From the NCBI GenBank assembly GCA_905236635.1, contig CAJOCJ010000002.1:1-64000 (forward strand): 64,000 nt of DNA, in the 5' to 3' direction. Position 1 is the stretch's first letter, and the number at the start of each line of letters is the position of its first letter. Under the pieces are notes generated by a model. That model was not told where the DNA came from. It made no database searches and saw only the letters and a program-made list of their open reading frames with translations. Below are positions 24,614 to 33,900 of this stretch, piece after piece. The position numbers were made by a program, and so were the translations under genes. The DNA is from an uncultured Bacteroidales bacterium. Its GTDB lineage: Bacteria > Bacteroidota > Bacteroidia > Bacteroidales > F082.

Positions 24614-25615
24614 CTATTCGTTGTAAATGACTTCCATCATCACGTTTCCTACCATTTGCAAGGTCTTGGCGTCGATACAGTCGATGTTGTCCTGCATGGT
24701 GTGCCAGTATGGGAAGAAGCACGAGGTGCGGTTTTCATCGCCGACCAGGTGAATGACGTCGATGGCAGGTATTCCCGCATAATGAATCATATAGATGTGG
24801 TCGTCGTTGATCGGATCGCCAAGTTCATTAATGAAATGCTCGTCATAGCCCATTTCGCGGGCTGTACGCCACACTTTGTTCAGCACCCATGCCGAATTGC
24901 CTTGTGAGTAATATTCCTTCGGAAAACGTGGATTTGAGGCTCCTACCATATCGAGCAAGATGCCGTAATATGCAGAGTAACCGCTCAGGTGTGGTTTTTT
25001 CGACCAATATTGCGAACCGAGACCCCACGACAAGTCGTCATGCAGACTCTCATCAGCCCATTTCGGCGTACCGAAGTCTTCCAAATCGAAGAAAATCAGG
25101 TCGAGACCGATATTAGCGTCCAGGCGGTGATTCTTCATCACGCGGGCCATCTCCATCATCACGCCGCATCCCGACGCACCATCGTTGGCGCCGTCGATGG
25201 GCTTCTTCCAGTTGTCTTCATCAGGATCATTATCAGCGTAAGGCCTTGAGTCCCAATGTGATGCAATGATGATACGTTTCTTTGCGTTAGGGTTGAACGC
25301 CGCGATGATATTCTTACCGTCAAACACCCTGCTGTCGTAGATACGAGCCTTAAAGTCCTGCACAAACACAGTGTCGGCATAGTCGTTGAGTGTCTCGACA
25401 AACCATTCAGCACATTGCTGGTGTGGCAGCGAGCCTGGCACTCTCGGACCGAAGTCGCATTGTCTTTTTACAAAATAATATGCCGAATCGCCATTAAATG
25501 CTGGCACCACCACGCTTTTGCGCTCTTTCTTCTGTGTGGTCTGCGTAGGTTTTTTGTCATTTTCGCATGACGCAAAAACCAAAACAATTCCCAATATTAA
25601 TAATAATTTCTTCAT
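24614..25615 (-). CDS. Glutaminyl-peptide cyclotransferase, M28-type lipoprotein
   Basis: Converts N-terminal Gln of exported proteins to pyroglutamate on the periplasmic side. The 333-aa M28-fold protein has a lipobox (LVFASCEN), the metal site ASHWDSRPYADNDPD, the catalytic DGANDGASGCGVMMEMA, FFDLEDFGTP, and the distal His in IHYAGIPAIDVIH, matching type II bacterial glutaminyl cyclases such as that of Porphyromonas. General M28 aminopeptidases look related but lack this DSRPYADND pattern. Several exported proteins in this window have Gln right after the predicted signal-peptidase site. The start at 25615 gives the lipoprotein signal; the longer ORF runs into a REP palindrome. Confidence 0.88.
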   Translation of the reverse strand: MKKLLLILGIVLVFASCENDKKPTQTTQKKERKSVVVPAFNGDSAYYFVKRQCDFGPRVPGSLPHQQCAEWFVETLNDYADTVFVQDFKARIYDSRVFDGKNIIAAFNPNAKKRIIIASHWDSRPYADNDPDEDNWKKPIDGANDGASGCGVMMEMARVMKNHRLDANIGLDLIFFDLEDFGTPKWADESLHDDLSWGLGSQYWSKKPHLSGYSAYYGILLDMVGASNPRFPKEYYSQGNSAWVLNKVWRTAREMGYDEHFINELGDPINDDHIYMIHYAGIPAIDVIHLVGDENRTSCFFPYWHTMQDNIDCIDAKTLQMVGNVMMEVIYNE

Positions 25616-25626
25616 ATTTTTATTAG

Positions 25627-25655
25627 GTAGAGACGTCATATTATGGCGTCTCTAC
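25627..25655. repeat. REP-like palindrome, GTAGAGACG family, copy 2
   Basis: Identical to 18017-18045 except for one central base (ATATTAT in place of ATAATAT). It lies between the stop of the beta-helix gene and the start of the glutaminyl cyclase gene, both on the minus strand. It cannot be only a terminator of the upstream gene family, since its neighbours differ from copy 1. Confidence 0.9.
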
Positions 25656-25658
25656 AAT

Positions 25659-27005
25659 TTATTTCACGAATTTCTTTCCGTTAAAAATATATACCCCTTG
25701 GTAATTCTCAGGTAATCTCGTGCCGAGGCAACGACCTTCTACTGTGTAGAAACGGTTGTCCATCAATGAATTAACATCATAAATCTCATCAACGCCTTCA
25801 CATCCGACGAAAGGATAGAATGTCACCAGTCCGAAGCTCGGATCATCGGCTTGATGATAGATATGCGATTCTATAACATCGTAATCCAATGTCGCCCATT
25901 GATTTCCTATGGCCGAAATATCGCAGGACGAGTTGTTGTACAAGTCATAAACATTACCGCTATTGCCGTTGTCGTGAATCTCGTTGTGTCCCCAGTCGTC
26001 GATGGTGCCAAGGTCGATGTCGTGCATATAAATCGCTGTGATGCCCCAAAGATTGCCGGTAATCACGTTGTCGCGCAGTATCGCCTTGTTGTTTGTGGTG
26101 GTGCCGTAAATGCTTATGCCGCTGCCGCCGTTCATCGGGTTATCTTCGTTGTAGTTGTCAATAAACTGATTTCCAACTATCACCGACGATATCGTGGCGC
26201 CTTGCTGGTTGTAGCCATAGCGGCCTTCTTTGACGATATTGTCTTTGACAAGCACCTTTGTCGAGCCCACACCCATGAGGTCGGCGACGGATATGCCGCC
26301 GACATGCCATGTCGTGGCCCAATGGTCGTCGATGGTGTTGCCTATGATACGGATAGTATCGGCACCGCCTGGTCCAAGGTTGATTTGCGGACTGTTGATG
26401 TCTCTCACGTTGGCGTCCAAGGTGTTACTCAGGATCTGCGGCGAAGCCTGTCCGTTAGCTGGCGAGCTGATGGCGGCGCTTTCGTTATCCTGAAAGACAC
26501 AGTTGGAAATCACAGGATCGCAGTTGAAGATGTCGATGACGGCGCTGCTGTAATCCTTTGTAAAATAAAGGAATTTCACGTCGTTAAACGTCACATCCGA
26601 CTCGATGACTTTAATGCCGCAGCCGTCGGAGAGATACATGTGATTGAGGTGACAGTCGGTGGCATTCTCGAAGCGCATACTGAACTGGCTCGTCATAGTA
26701 CCGTATATCTTTACCCTATTTGCCTCGGTATTGGCACAAGTCATTGAACCTTTGATGGTTATGAGCACACCAGGAGCGTCGATACGAGACACCTGGTCGT
26801 CGATTTTCAAAACATCGTTAGTCGAGATGGTGATGTCGGCATTGAATGTGAAATTTGTTCCACTGGTGTTTGTCACCACGCCGTCGGATGCCGCCACTAG
26901 GTCAGGTAGAGTGTAGGTGGTGCCGTCACCAGGGCTGACCCATTGAGCGTTAATCGCCGAACAAAGTCCGGCGATTAACGCTATTGCTAATAACAATTTT
27001 TTCAT
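25659..27005 (-). CDS. Secreted right-handed beta-helix protein with short C-terminal tail
   Basis: 448 aa with signal peptide ending SAINA/QWVS. The middle consists of repeated rungs ([51 protein letters not shown]) typical of NosD/pectate-lyase-like beta-helices. The final 30 residues ([11 protein letters not shown] ... [14 protein letters not shown]) look like a shortened Por-type tail of the Prevotella kind, so T9SS or surface export is possible. No catalytic residues can be assigned. Its ATG overlaps the pgk stop by 4 nt (ATGA), an odd pairing of a glycolytic gene with an exported protein. Confidence 0.82.
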   Translation of the reverse strand: MKKLLLAIALIAGLCSAINAQWVSPGDGTTYTLPDLVAASDGVVTNTSGTNFTFNADITISTNDVLKIDDQVSRIDAPGVLITIKGSMTCANTEANRVKIYGTMTSQFSMRFENATDCHLNHMYLSDGCGIKVIESDVTFNDVKFLYFTKDYSSAVIDIFNCDPVISNCVFQDNESAAISSPANGQASPQILSNTLDANVRDINSPQINLGPGGADTIRIIGNTIDDHWATTWHVGGISVADLMGVGSTKVLVKDNIVKEGRYGYNQQGATISSVIVGNQFIDNYNEDNPMNGGSGISIYGTTTNNKAILRDNVITGNLWGITAIYMHDIDLGTIDDWGHNEIHDNGNSGNVYDLYNNSSCDISAIGNQWATLDYDVIESHIYHQADDPSFGLVTFYPFVGCEGVDEIYDVNSLMDNRFYTVEGRCLGTRLPENYQGVYIFNGKKFVK

Positions 27006-28252
27006 TTTCTAATTGCTGCTATACCTGGTAATTCTTTGCCTTCGATGGCTTCGAGCAATGCACCGCCGCCTGTTGAGACATACGACACCTGGTCGGCGAG
27101 GTTGAACTTGTTGATGCAAGCTACTGAGTCACCACCTCCGATGAGTGAGAAAGCGCCAGCTTTTGTCGCTGCTGCGATAGCCTCAGCGATAGCTTTTGAG
27201 CCTTTTGCGAAGGTGTCGAACTCGAACACACCGCACGGACCGTTCCAGAGGATGGTCTTCGAGCCTTTGATGACGTCGGCGAAGAGCTCGCGGGTCTTCG
27301 GACCTATATCCATGCCTTCCCAACCATCAGGGATGTTCATCGGGTCGACTATCTGAGTGTCAGCGTCGTTGGCGAATTTATTGCCAGCCACGCAGTCCAC
27401 TGCAAGCACGAGGTTGACGCCTTTTTCTTTGGCTTTTGCCAAGATCTCGAGAGCAAGGTCGAGCTTGTCGTCTTCACAAATCGAGTTGCCGATCTTGCCG
27501 CCGAGAGCCTTCTTGAAGGTGTATGTCATGCCACCGCAGAGGATGAGGTTATCGACCTTGGTGAGCAGATTCTCGATGATTTCAATCTTTGTTGACACCT
27601 TTGAGCCGCCCATGATAGCGGTGAACGGGTGTTTGATGTCGTTCATGACCTTGTCGACAGCAGCCACTTCCTTGCCCATGAGGTAGCCGTACATCTTATG
27701 GTCTGCGTCAAAATAGTCGGCGATGAGTGCTGTTGAGGCGTGGGCGCGGTGGGCTGTTCCGAAAGCGTCGTTAATGTAATATTCTGCGTATGAAGCGAGG
27801 GTCTTGGTGAACTCTTTCTGAGCTGCCTTGACTTCTTTCTTAGCCTCGTCGTAGCCTGGCTCGCCTTTCTCGACGCCACGCGGCTTGCCTTCTTCCTCAG
27901 CGTAGAAACGGAGGTTCTCGAGCAGCATCACGTCGCCTGGTTTCATGGCTTTGATGGCATCGCCGGCCTTCATGCAGTCGTCAGCGAAGATGGCTTTCTT
28001 TCCGATGAGCTCTTCAAGATGTTTCACGATAGGTTTGAGAGAGTTCTTCGGATCAGGGTTCTTCTTCGGACGGCCGAGGTGTGACATGATGATAAGCATA
28101 CCATTGTCGTTCAAAACCTTCTTTAATGTCGGCATCGCCGCACGCATACGGGTGTCGTCGGTGATGTTGAAGTTTTCGTCCAGTGGCACATTGAAGTCGA
28201 CGCGCACGATGACGCGTTTGCCAGCAAAATTAACTTGATCGATGTTTGTCAT
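27002..28252 (-). CDS. pgk: Phosphoglycerate kinase
   Basis: Catalyses ATP formation from 1,3-bisphosphoglycerate. The 416-aa protein has RVDFNVPLD near the N-terminus, [41 protein letters not shown] and the nucleotide loop [12 protein letters not shown]. Length and motifs are normal. It begins 24 nt after the end of a GT2 gene on the same strand and overlaps the following beta-helix gene by 4 nt. Confidence 0.97.
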   Translation of the reverse strand: MTNIDQVNFAGKRVIVRVDFNVPLDENFNITDDTRMRAAMPTLKKVLNDNGMLIIMSHLGRPKKNPDPKNSLKPIVKHLEELIGKKAIFADDCMKAGDAIKAMKPGDVMLLENLRFYAEEEGKPRGVEKGEPGYDEAKKEVKAAQKEFTKTLASYAEYYINDAFGTAHRAHASTALIADYFDADHKMYGYLMGKEVAAVDKVMNDIKHPFTAIMGGSKVSTKIEIIENLLTKVDNLILCGGMTYTFKKALGGKIGNSICEDDKLDLALEILAKAKEKGVNLVLAVDCVAGNKFANDADTQIVDPMNIPDGWEGMDIGPKTRELFADVIKGSKTILWNGPCGVFEFDTFAKGSKAIAEAIAAATKAGAFSLIGGGDSVACINKFNLADQVSYVSTGGGALLEAIEGKELPGIAAIRK

Positions 28253-28276
28253 AGTACTAATTTTTATGTTGATAAT

Positions 28277-29182
28277 TTAATTTTTATTTCCAAAACAAGC
28301 AAAAATTCTTTTTATTAACTGACTGATACTGTTCGGTTTAGGCAGTCTATCCTCCTCCACTTCCGTAGAAAGCTCGGCACCTCTCTTGAGATATTTCTCC
28401 GTAAAGGTATGAGCGGTGATGCCCCATTTGAGGAGGAAGGTCTTTTTGCCTTTGTTTTTCTTCACCCTGCCTGTCGATTTGCATCCAAAATGATATACGA
28501 GACTGTTGCCAACGCCAATAAAATCGCGCACTCCAGCATTCCACATCTTCAGCGAGATGTCGGGGTCGGAATACATCCCCGGGTGGAACTCGACGCTCAT
28601 GCCGCCGATTAAATCCCAGCAGTCGAGAGGCATCACGTTGGGCGGCCAGGTGCTTCCACGCCAGTCGTTGCGGACGAGGTTGGATTGTTCTTTCAGCAGA
28701 TCCGTCTCCCGGAAGGTCTCGATGTCGGTTCCAAAGTCCTTCACCACCACGCACGGGTTGTTGCCCGACGGCTCGATGAGGGTGCTCGAAATCATGTAAT
28801 ATTTATGTATATCTTTTTGATTATCAGTCAGTTGGTTGATGCGTTCAAGAATCGGCACGTCCCAGTTCGGCAAGAAATACATGTCGTCGTTGGCATAGAA
28901 CACAAACTTGGTGTCGATGAGGCTACGGCAGGCGTTCAGGGCGTAACAGATGCCTATGTTTTCTTTCGCATAGATATAGTCAAATCCTTGATTTTCAACC
29001 CATTGAAGCGTGCCGTCAACACCCTCGTTGATGGCGATGATGATCTGATGCTCATAGGCCGAGTTTTTGCGGATGCTGTTCACACAAAGCTCCAGATACT
29101 TCAGATTGTTCCACGTCGGGATGATGAAGGTGAAGCAGTAATCCTTTTTCTCTGCACGTTTATATTTTTCAAAACTTATCAT
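28277..29182 (-). CDS. Glycosyltransferase family 2
   Basis: 301 aa. The GT-A fold starts at FTFIIPTWNNLKYLELCVNSIRKN, with the sugar-nucleotide metal motif NDD in VFYANDDMYFLPNWD. The C-terminal part has DPDISLKMWNAGVRDFIG, typical of GT2 enzymes that add sugars to lipid-linked or LPS glycans; no transmembrane segment. Its ATG overlaps the stop of the next upstream GT2 gene by 4 nt, so both are cotranscribed with the LtaS-like gene at 29939. Confidence 0.9.
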   Translation of the reverse strand: MISFEKYKRAEKKDYCFTFIIPTWNNLKYLELCVNSIRKNSAYEHQIIIAINEGVDGTLQWVENQGFDYIYAKENIGICYALNACRSLIDTKFVFYANDDMYFLPNWDVPILERINQLTDNQKDIHKYYMISSTLIEPSGNNPCVVVKDFGTDIETFRETDLLKEQSNLVRNDWRGSTWPPNVMPLDCWDLIGGMSVEFHPGMYSDPDISLKMWNAGVRDFIGVGNSLVYHFGCKSTGRVKKNKGKKTFLLKWGITAHTFTEKYLKRGAELSTEVEEDRLPKPNSISQLIKRIFACFGNKN

Positions 29183-29937
29183 AACTTCTTGTCAGTCAAT
29201 TCTTTAAGTGTCTTATACTTCAGCTTTGTGGCTTTCGCGTTGATGCGGCAGATATGCCATCCGTCTTTCCCGTCAAGGAATCCCAGCTGGAAGAAATAAT
29301 GTTGCACGAAGGCGAAGATTGGCGATACTATCATATAGAATCCGGCATGCCTCTTTCCTTTCATGAAATAATGTTGTCCGCGCATCTTGGCAAACTTAAA
29401 CATCTGATTCTCATAGTCTTGCTCTGTCGCAAAAGAGTAATGCAGTAGGTCGCCACGAAGCACATTTTCCATAATCTCCGTTGAAAACTGTATTGTTTCG
29501 TGAATCTCGCCATTCCAAGACCCCAGGGTGCGGTTCCAGATGCGTATTTTTCTGTCGGGATACCATCCGCAGTGACGGATCCAGTGACCGCAGTAATTCG
29601 TCAAACGATTCATACTAAACACGTTATCATCGGAGATATCTTTGTTTTTAATTTCTAAAATCGAATTTTTCAGTTCATCGGAGAGTTCTTCGTCGGCATC
29701 GATGCTCAAAATCCAATCGTTAGTCGCGAGACCGTTGGCGAAGTTTTTCTGGTCAGAATAACCAAGCCATTCCTGCTGTACAAACTTGACGTTGAACGAC
29801 TTACAAATCTCTTCGGTGCTGTCGGTAGAGATAGAATCGACCACGACAATCTCGTCGGCCACATCTTTCAGTGACTCGAGGCATCGGGCGATGTTACGCT
29901 CCTCGTTTTTTGTTATTATGACAGCAGTTAACTTCAT
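29179..29937 (-). CDS. Glycosyltransferase family 2, WaaE/KdtX-like
   Basis: 252 aa. The N-terminus MKLTAVIITKNEERNIARCLESLKDVADEIVVVDSISTDST and the segment WLGYSDQKNFANGLATNDWILSIDADEELS match the LPS-core beta-1,4-glucosyltransferase WaaE group. NRLTNYCGHWIRHCGWYPDRKIRIWNR is also typical of it. The ATG at 29937 is chosen because the longer ORF would overlap the preceding gene by 65 nt; it starts 1 nt after that gene's stop. Confidence 0.92.
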   Translation of the reverse strand: MKLTAVIITKNEERNIARCLESLKDVADEIVVVDSISTDSTEEICKSFNVKFVQQEWLGYSDQKNFANGLATNDWILSIDADEELSDELKNSILEIKNKDISDDNVFSMNRLTNYCGHWIRHCGWYPDRKIRIWNRTLGSWNGEIHETIQFSTEIMENVLRGDLLHYSFATEQDYENQMFKFAKMRGQHYFMKGKRHAGFYMIVSPIFAFVQHYFFQLGFLDGKDGWHICRINAKATKLKYKTLKELTDKKL

Positions 29938-29938
29938 G

Positions 29939-31873
29939 TCACTCAACGTTTTGCAGTCGTTTTTTATAGATATAGTTGAACGATTGGAAATTTGACTCGC
30001 CATAAGTCTTCATCGCATTCACCACCTCAGGCTTCTCTTCGGCATAGTTTCTCATGTCAACATCTTGATAATGATAGAGTTGAGAAGGCTTGTTCTTACT
30101 TCCGATATAATACCAATCGTTGTCGAAGACGCAATATTCGGTGTCACCGCTCGAGAACACCATCGGGCGTTGATCTTTTAACAAGTTGATTCCCAATGTG
30201 TTATTAACAAATGAGATATTCAGCAGATCCATCACGGTAGGATAGATATCGACTTGGCTTGCAAATTTAGGATTCACTTCGGGGTTCAGCAACGAGGGGG
30301 CGTAGAAAACCAGCGGGATGTGGAAATAGCCCACCGGCGGGGTGTACGACTTGACGTAATCCTTGCCGTGATCGCCCACCAGTACGAAGATGGTATTGTC
30401 GAACCATTCAGATTTTGCTGCTGTTTCGAAGAACTTTCTTAATGACCAGTCGGCATATTCGACTACAGCATCTTTATCGCTTGTAAACTTGCTTTCGAAA
30501 TAAGATGGGATGATATATGGCTGGTGGTTGCTCACCGTCATGATTGTTGCGAAGAACGGTCTTTGGTCACAGGAATCGAAGGTATGGGCCGCATATTGGA
30601 GCAGGTAGTTGTCGCTCACGCCCCAGTTGGAACGCTCGGCTTTTTTGTCGTAATCGTCGTAGGCGTAGATGCGGTCGATATAATTTTTATTTAAAAACAC
30701 ATCCAGTTTCTCCCATGTGGCGGTGTGTGACAGGAAAAACATATTGTGATAACCGTTGTCTTTCAACGTCTTAGGCATGCTGTTATATGTCAATACAGGC
30801 TCCGACTTCACAGGGTTGAACTGATATGTAGGGTCGTCGTTGAAGGTGTTGGCGTAGCCGCAGAGAGAAGAGAATATTCCCGAGATTGTGTGTTTGCCTG
30901 CGGAGAAGCAGTTGTCGAAATAGAGGCTCTGATCTATGAGACTGTCAAGGAAAGGTGTAAGTCCCTGGAAATGGCCGTTGCGCTCGAGCAGGTCGGAGCT
31001 CATGCTCTCCATCATGATGAGGACGACGTTATAATTGTTCGGAACGGTATCCGCCTCAAATTTTCTCGAAAGAGGATTCTGAAACTCGCTATCTTCTTGA
31101 ATATCAAGATATTTCTTCATATTTTGAATTGCCACTTCATCGTCCATCAGGGTGACATCGGTGAGATAGCTGGTTATGAAGGTGTATGTGGGGTTCTGTC
31201 CGAGCTGGTTCAGGAACGAGTTTTCGCAGTAATACGAGTCATAGACGCTGATAGGGCGCTCTCGTGTGATATAGCCTCGCATCCCAAAGAAACAGAGCAG
31301 TATCAAGAGGAATGTAGAGATACTCTTTGCGATGTAACGCCCTGATTGCCAGGTAGTTGAGTTCCTGATGATTCGTTTGCTGATGATATAAACCGCGATT
31401 ACCACCAGCACCACTGGGATGAAGAAGAGCCACAGACTCGGGTCGCCCAGCACCATATTTGTAACGTCGGCGAGTCCGTTTTCGCCTTTAAACCAGTCCA
31501 TCGCGGTAAGGTTGATATGGTCGGCAAACTGGTTATAATACGGGATGTCGGAGATGCTCGCAAATGCAATGACAGCAAGTATTATCGTCATCACCACCGT
31601 CATAATTTTTTCAAAAATGACGCTTTTTTTACCGATAAAATCGAATATCGAGAAAATGATGATTGGCAGGGCCAAAATGTAGCTTGCTGTGACTGTATCG
31701 AAGTGAATACCAATGAGATAGCCTTGGATTATCGTCCAAAACGAGGCGGTTGAGATCTCGTCGAGGTGGCAGAACATCAGGCCGAGGCGGCAGAGGAAGC
31801 ACACTGCCAGCACCACAAGATAAAACTTAAGGATTATCTTGGCGCTGACTGGAATATCGAAACGCTTCGTCAT
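29939..31873 (-). CDS. LtaS-like sulfatase-fold phosphotransferase (phosphoglycerol/phosphoethanolamine transferase type)
   Basis: 644-aa inner-membrane enzyme. Residues 1-200 hold about five transmembrane helices, and the periplasmic C-terminal half is an alkaline-phosphatase/sulfatase domain. The metal site and nucleophile are in NVVLIMMESMSSDLL and SAGKHTISGIFSS (Thr), and VGDHGKDY supplies further metal ligands. In Gram-positives such proteins polymerise lipoteichoic acid; in Bacteroidetes related ones are thought to decorate envelope glycolipids or glycans with phosphate-linked groups. Operon with two GT2 genes supports modification of a surface glycan. The substrate is not known. Confidence 0.88.
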   Translation of the reverse strand: MTKRFDIPVSAKIILKFYLVVLAVCFLCRLGLMFCHLDEISTASFWTIIQGYLIGIHFDTVTASYILALPIIIFSIFDFIGKKSVIFEKIMTVVMTIILAVIAFASISDIPYYNQFADHINLTAMDWFKGENGLADVTNMVLGDPSLWLFFIPVVLVVIAVYIISKRIIRNSTTWQSGRYIAKSISTFLLILLCFFGMRGYITRERPISVYDSYYCENSFLNQLGQNPTYTFITSYLTDVTLMDDEVAIQNMKKYLDIQEDSEFQNPLSRKFEADTVPNNYNVVLIMMESMSSDLLERNGHFQGLTPFLDSLIDQSLYFDNCFSAGKHTISGIFSSLCGYANTFNDDPTYQFNPVKSEPVLTYNSMPKTLKDNGYHNMFFLSHTATWEKLDVFLNKNYIDRIYAYDDYDKKAERSNWGVSDNYLLQYAAHTFDSCDQRPFFATIMTVSNHQPYIIPSYFESKFTSDKDAVVEYADWSLRKFFETAAKSEWFDNTIFVLVGDHGKDYVKSYTPPVGYFHIPLVFYAPSLLNPEVNPKFASQVDIYPTVMDLLNISFVNNTLGINLLKDQRPMVFSSGDTEYCVFDNDWYYIGSKNKPSQLYHYQDVDMRNYAEEKPEVVNAMKTYGESNFQSFNYIYKKRLQNVE

Positions 31874-31887
31874 TGCATAATTTTTTG

Positions 31888-31895
31888 CAAAGATA
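31888..31895 (-). promoter_or_regulatory. Candidate -7 box for the LtaS-like operon
   Basis: Reverse complement TATCTTTG fits TAnnTTTG and ends 14 nt before the ATG at 31873. Confidence 0.5.
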
Positions 31896-31951
31896 CGATA
31901 TGATTTTCAGAAATGCAAGAAAATAATGCTAACACTGATGGAGGATTTCTC

Positions 31952-31987
31952 CATTTCGTTTCATTTCATTTCACTCCAGTCGAAATG
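31952..31987. repeat. REP-like element (CATTTCG...CGAAATG)
   Basis: Arms CATTTCG and CGAAATG enclose TTTCATTT-type direct repeats; a smaller inverted repeat (GGATTTCTCC) flanks it. It lies in the gap downstream of thpR and upstream of the LtaS-like gene. The sense reading CATTTCGACTGGAGTG resembles a palindromic repeat that I recall as common in Bacteroidetes intergenic regions (from memory, not searched). Confidence 0.6.
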
Positions 31988-31991
31988 ACAA

Positions 31992-32555
31992 CTAAATACT
32001 CCACTTTTTAACGACCTTGTACACAGCGCCGTCGGGGCGTAGAATGCTTTGGAATAGGATGATTTCGTTGACGTTTTGCTGGATGTATGTCTTTTGTTCG
32101 ATGGCTTGTACGACCTTCTGGAAGTACTGTTTCTCGCAGAGGTCTTTGATACGGCCGAGGGTGAGATGCGGCACGAAATTCTGGCGGTCACGGAGATAGC
32201 CGATGCCGTCGAAGGCGGTGAGGACGTCTTCTTCGAGACTCAGGAGTTCTTCGGGTGTCAGCTGCATGCCGAGCCATAACACCCGAGGGGCGTAACGGCT
32301 TCCGAAGATGCCTGTTCGGTTGAAGTCCATAGTGAAACTATGATGTTTCTCGACGACTTTTGACACTGCCTCGATGATTTTTGGCTCGTCTTGAGGTGGC
32401 GTCTCACCGATGAACTTGAGCGTTAAGTGTATGTTGGTCGGCTTCACCCAGTTAATCATTTTTTCGTGAGACAAACTGCGACGTAAGCCATCAAGCAGCG
32501 GTTTGAATCCGTTGTTCTCGGTTTGAATCGGTATTGCTAAAAAGAGTCTTTTCAT
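31992..32555 (-). CDS. thpR: RNA 2',3'-cyclic phosphodiesterase (2'-5' RNA ligase family)
   Basis: 187-aa 2H phosphoesterase. The two catalytic HxT motifs are visible: IHLTLKF and PHLTLGR. It opens RNA 2',3'-cyclic phosphate ends. The ATG at 32555 is used; the ORF-track start one codon earlier is GTG. Its start overlaps the sdaA stop by one base (TGATG), so the two genes are translationally coupled. Confidence 0.92.
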   Translation of the reverse strand: MKRLFLAIPIQTENNGFKPLLDGLRRSLSHEKMINWVKPTNIHLTLKFIGETPPQDEPKIIEAVSKVVEKHHSFTMDFNRTGIFGSRYAPRVLWLGMQLTPEELLSLEEDVLTAFDGIGYLRDRQNFVPHLTLGRIKDLCEKQYFQKVVQAIEQKTYIQQNVNEIILFQSILRPDGAVYKVVKKWSI

Positions 32556-33760
32556 CACATTTGTTTGTAGTCTTCGGCGAGGCCTCCTTCGGAGGTTTCT
32601 TTGTAGAGATATGGCAGGTCGCGGCCGGTTTTATTCATGGTGGCGACGACCTTGTCGAATGAGACACGGTGACGGCCGTCGGTAAATGTCGAGTATATGT
32701 TGGCGTCGAGGGCACGGGCTGCCGCGAAGGCGTTACGCTCGATGCATGGTATCTGGACGAGGCCGCAGACAGGGTCGCAGGTCATGCCGAGGTGATGTTC
32801 GAGTGCCATCTCGCAGGCGTATTCTATCTGTGCCACGCTGCCTCCGAAGAGCTGACAGGCTGCTCCGGCCGCCATTGCACATGCTACTCCGACCTCTCCC
32901 TGGCATCCCACCTCGGCGCCCGAGATGGAGGCGTTGGTCTTCACGATATTGCCAATAAGTCCTGCTGTTATCAAGGCGCGGATGATACGCACCTCGTCGA
33001 ATTCATAGCTCTTCCAGAGATGATAAAGCGCAGCAGGCAGCACTCCGCATGAGCCGCATGTAGGCGCGGTGACGATGAGTCCGCCCGAGGCGTTTTCCTC
33101 AGAAACGGCGAGGGCGTATGAGAACACGAGGCCACGGCTACGCAACGTATGTTGGTATCCCATCGCCTTGATATGATATTGTGCAGCTTTACGAGGCAGG
33201 TTCAACGGTCCGGGCAGTCGGCCTTCGGTGCGCAAGCCACGCTCCACCGCCTGTTTCATGGTCTCCCAGACGTTCTTCAGATGCTCCAGCAGGCTCTTGT
33301 CGTTCTCGCTCTCAAGCACGTATTCCCAGTAGGTCTTGCCGGTGCGCTCACACCATTTCATAATCTCCGTCATCGTCGTCATGGTGTAGAGGTCGGGCAG
33401 GTTAGACGGCTTGCCTTCCTCCTCGAGGGCGCCGCCACCCACGCTGAAGACCGTCCACTCGTCCAAGTCCTTGCCTTCCTTATCTAAAGCCTTGAATGTC
33501 ATTCCATTAGGATGATAATCTAAGAACACCTTTGGCTGCCAGACGATGCTCACAGGAGCATGCGGCTCGAGCACCTCTTGTATGGCGACGTCAGTGAAGT
33601 GACCTTTGCCGGTGGCGGCGAGGCTGCCATAAAGCGTGACCTCAAACGAGGCTGCTTCCGGATGACGTTCGAGGAACTGCTCGGCAGCGAAACGAGGTGC
33701 CATGGTATGCGATGATGAGGGACCGTGGCCTATTCTGTAAATCTCTTTGATACTTTTCAT
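32555..33760 (-). CDS. sdaA: L-serine dehydratase, iron-sulfur dependent, single chain
   Basis: Deaminates L-serine to pyruvate and ammonia with a [4Fe-4S] cluster. The 401-aa protein joins beta and alpha domains: the N-terminal beta domain has GHGPSSSHTMAPRFAA, and the alpha domain has the cluster cysteines in APTCGSCGVLPAAL and CDPVCGLVQIPCIERNAFAA. It fits amino-acid fermentation in this organism. An AACTCTA-type heptamer array fills the upstream gap to the ABC ATPase gene. Confidence 0.95.
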   Translation of the reverse strand: MKSIKEIYRIGHGPSSSHTMAPRFAAEQFLERHPEAASFEVTLYGSLAATGKGHFTDVAIQEVLEPHAPVSIVWQPKVFLDYHPNGMTFKALDKEGKDLDEWTVFSVGGGALEEEGKPSNLPDLYTMTTMTEIMKWCERTGKTYWEYVLESENDKSLLEHLKNVWETMKQAVERGLRTEGRLPGPLNLPRKAAQYHIKAMGYQHTLRSRGLVFSYALAVSEENASGGLIVTAPTCGSCGVLPAALYHLWKSYEFDEVRIIRALITAGLIGNIVKTNASISGAEVGCQGEVGVACAMAAGAACQLFGGSVAQIEYACEMALEHHLGMTCDPVCGLVQIPCIERNAFAAARALDANIYSTFTDGRHRVSFDKVVATMNKTGRDLPYLYKETSEGGLAEDYKQM

Positions 33761-33766
33761 TTCTTT

Positions 33767-33900
33767 TAGTTTAGAGTTTAAAGTGTAGAGTTTAGAGCAG
33801 TCAAGAAGTGTAAAGTTTTAAGTTTTAAGTGTAATTGTCTTTTAAACTTTCCACTCTAAACTATAAAACTACTTTCAACTCTAAACTCTCAACTCTACAC
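33767..33900. repeat. AACTCTA/TAGAGTT heptamer arrays, inverted pair
   Basis: TAGAGTT-type units (TAGTTTAGAGTTTAAAGTGTAGAGTT region, 33767-33796) face AACTCTA-type units (33852-33900), with A/T-rich spacer between, so the gap can fold as a long imperfect hairpin. The right-hand array overlaps the 3' end of the fused ABC ATPase gene and supplies its last six codons and TAG stop. Confidence 0.85.

Noticed and set aside
24614-25615. General M28 aminopeptidase
   Set aside because: The DSRPYADND and DGANDGASG pattern, lipoprotein signal and lineage fit glutaminyl cyclase better.
25851-26747. 298-aa plus-strand ORF
   Set aside because: Antisense to the beta-helix gene, whose repeats and signal peptide are clear.
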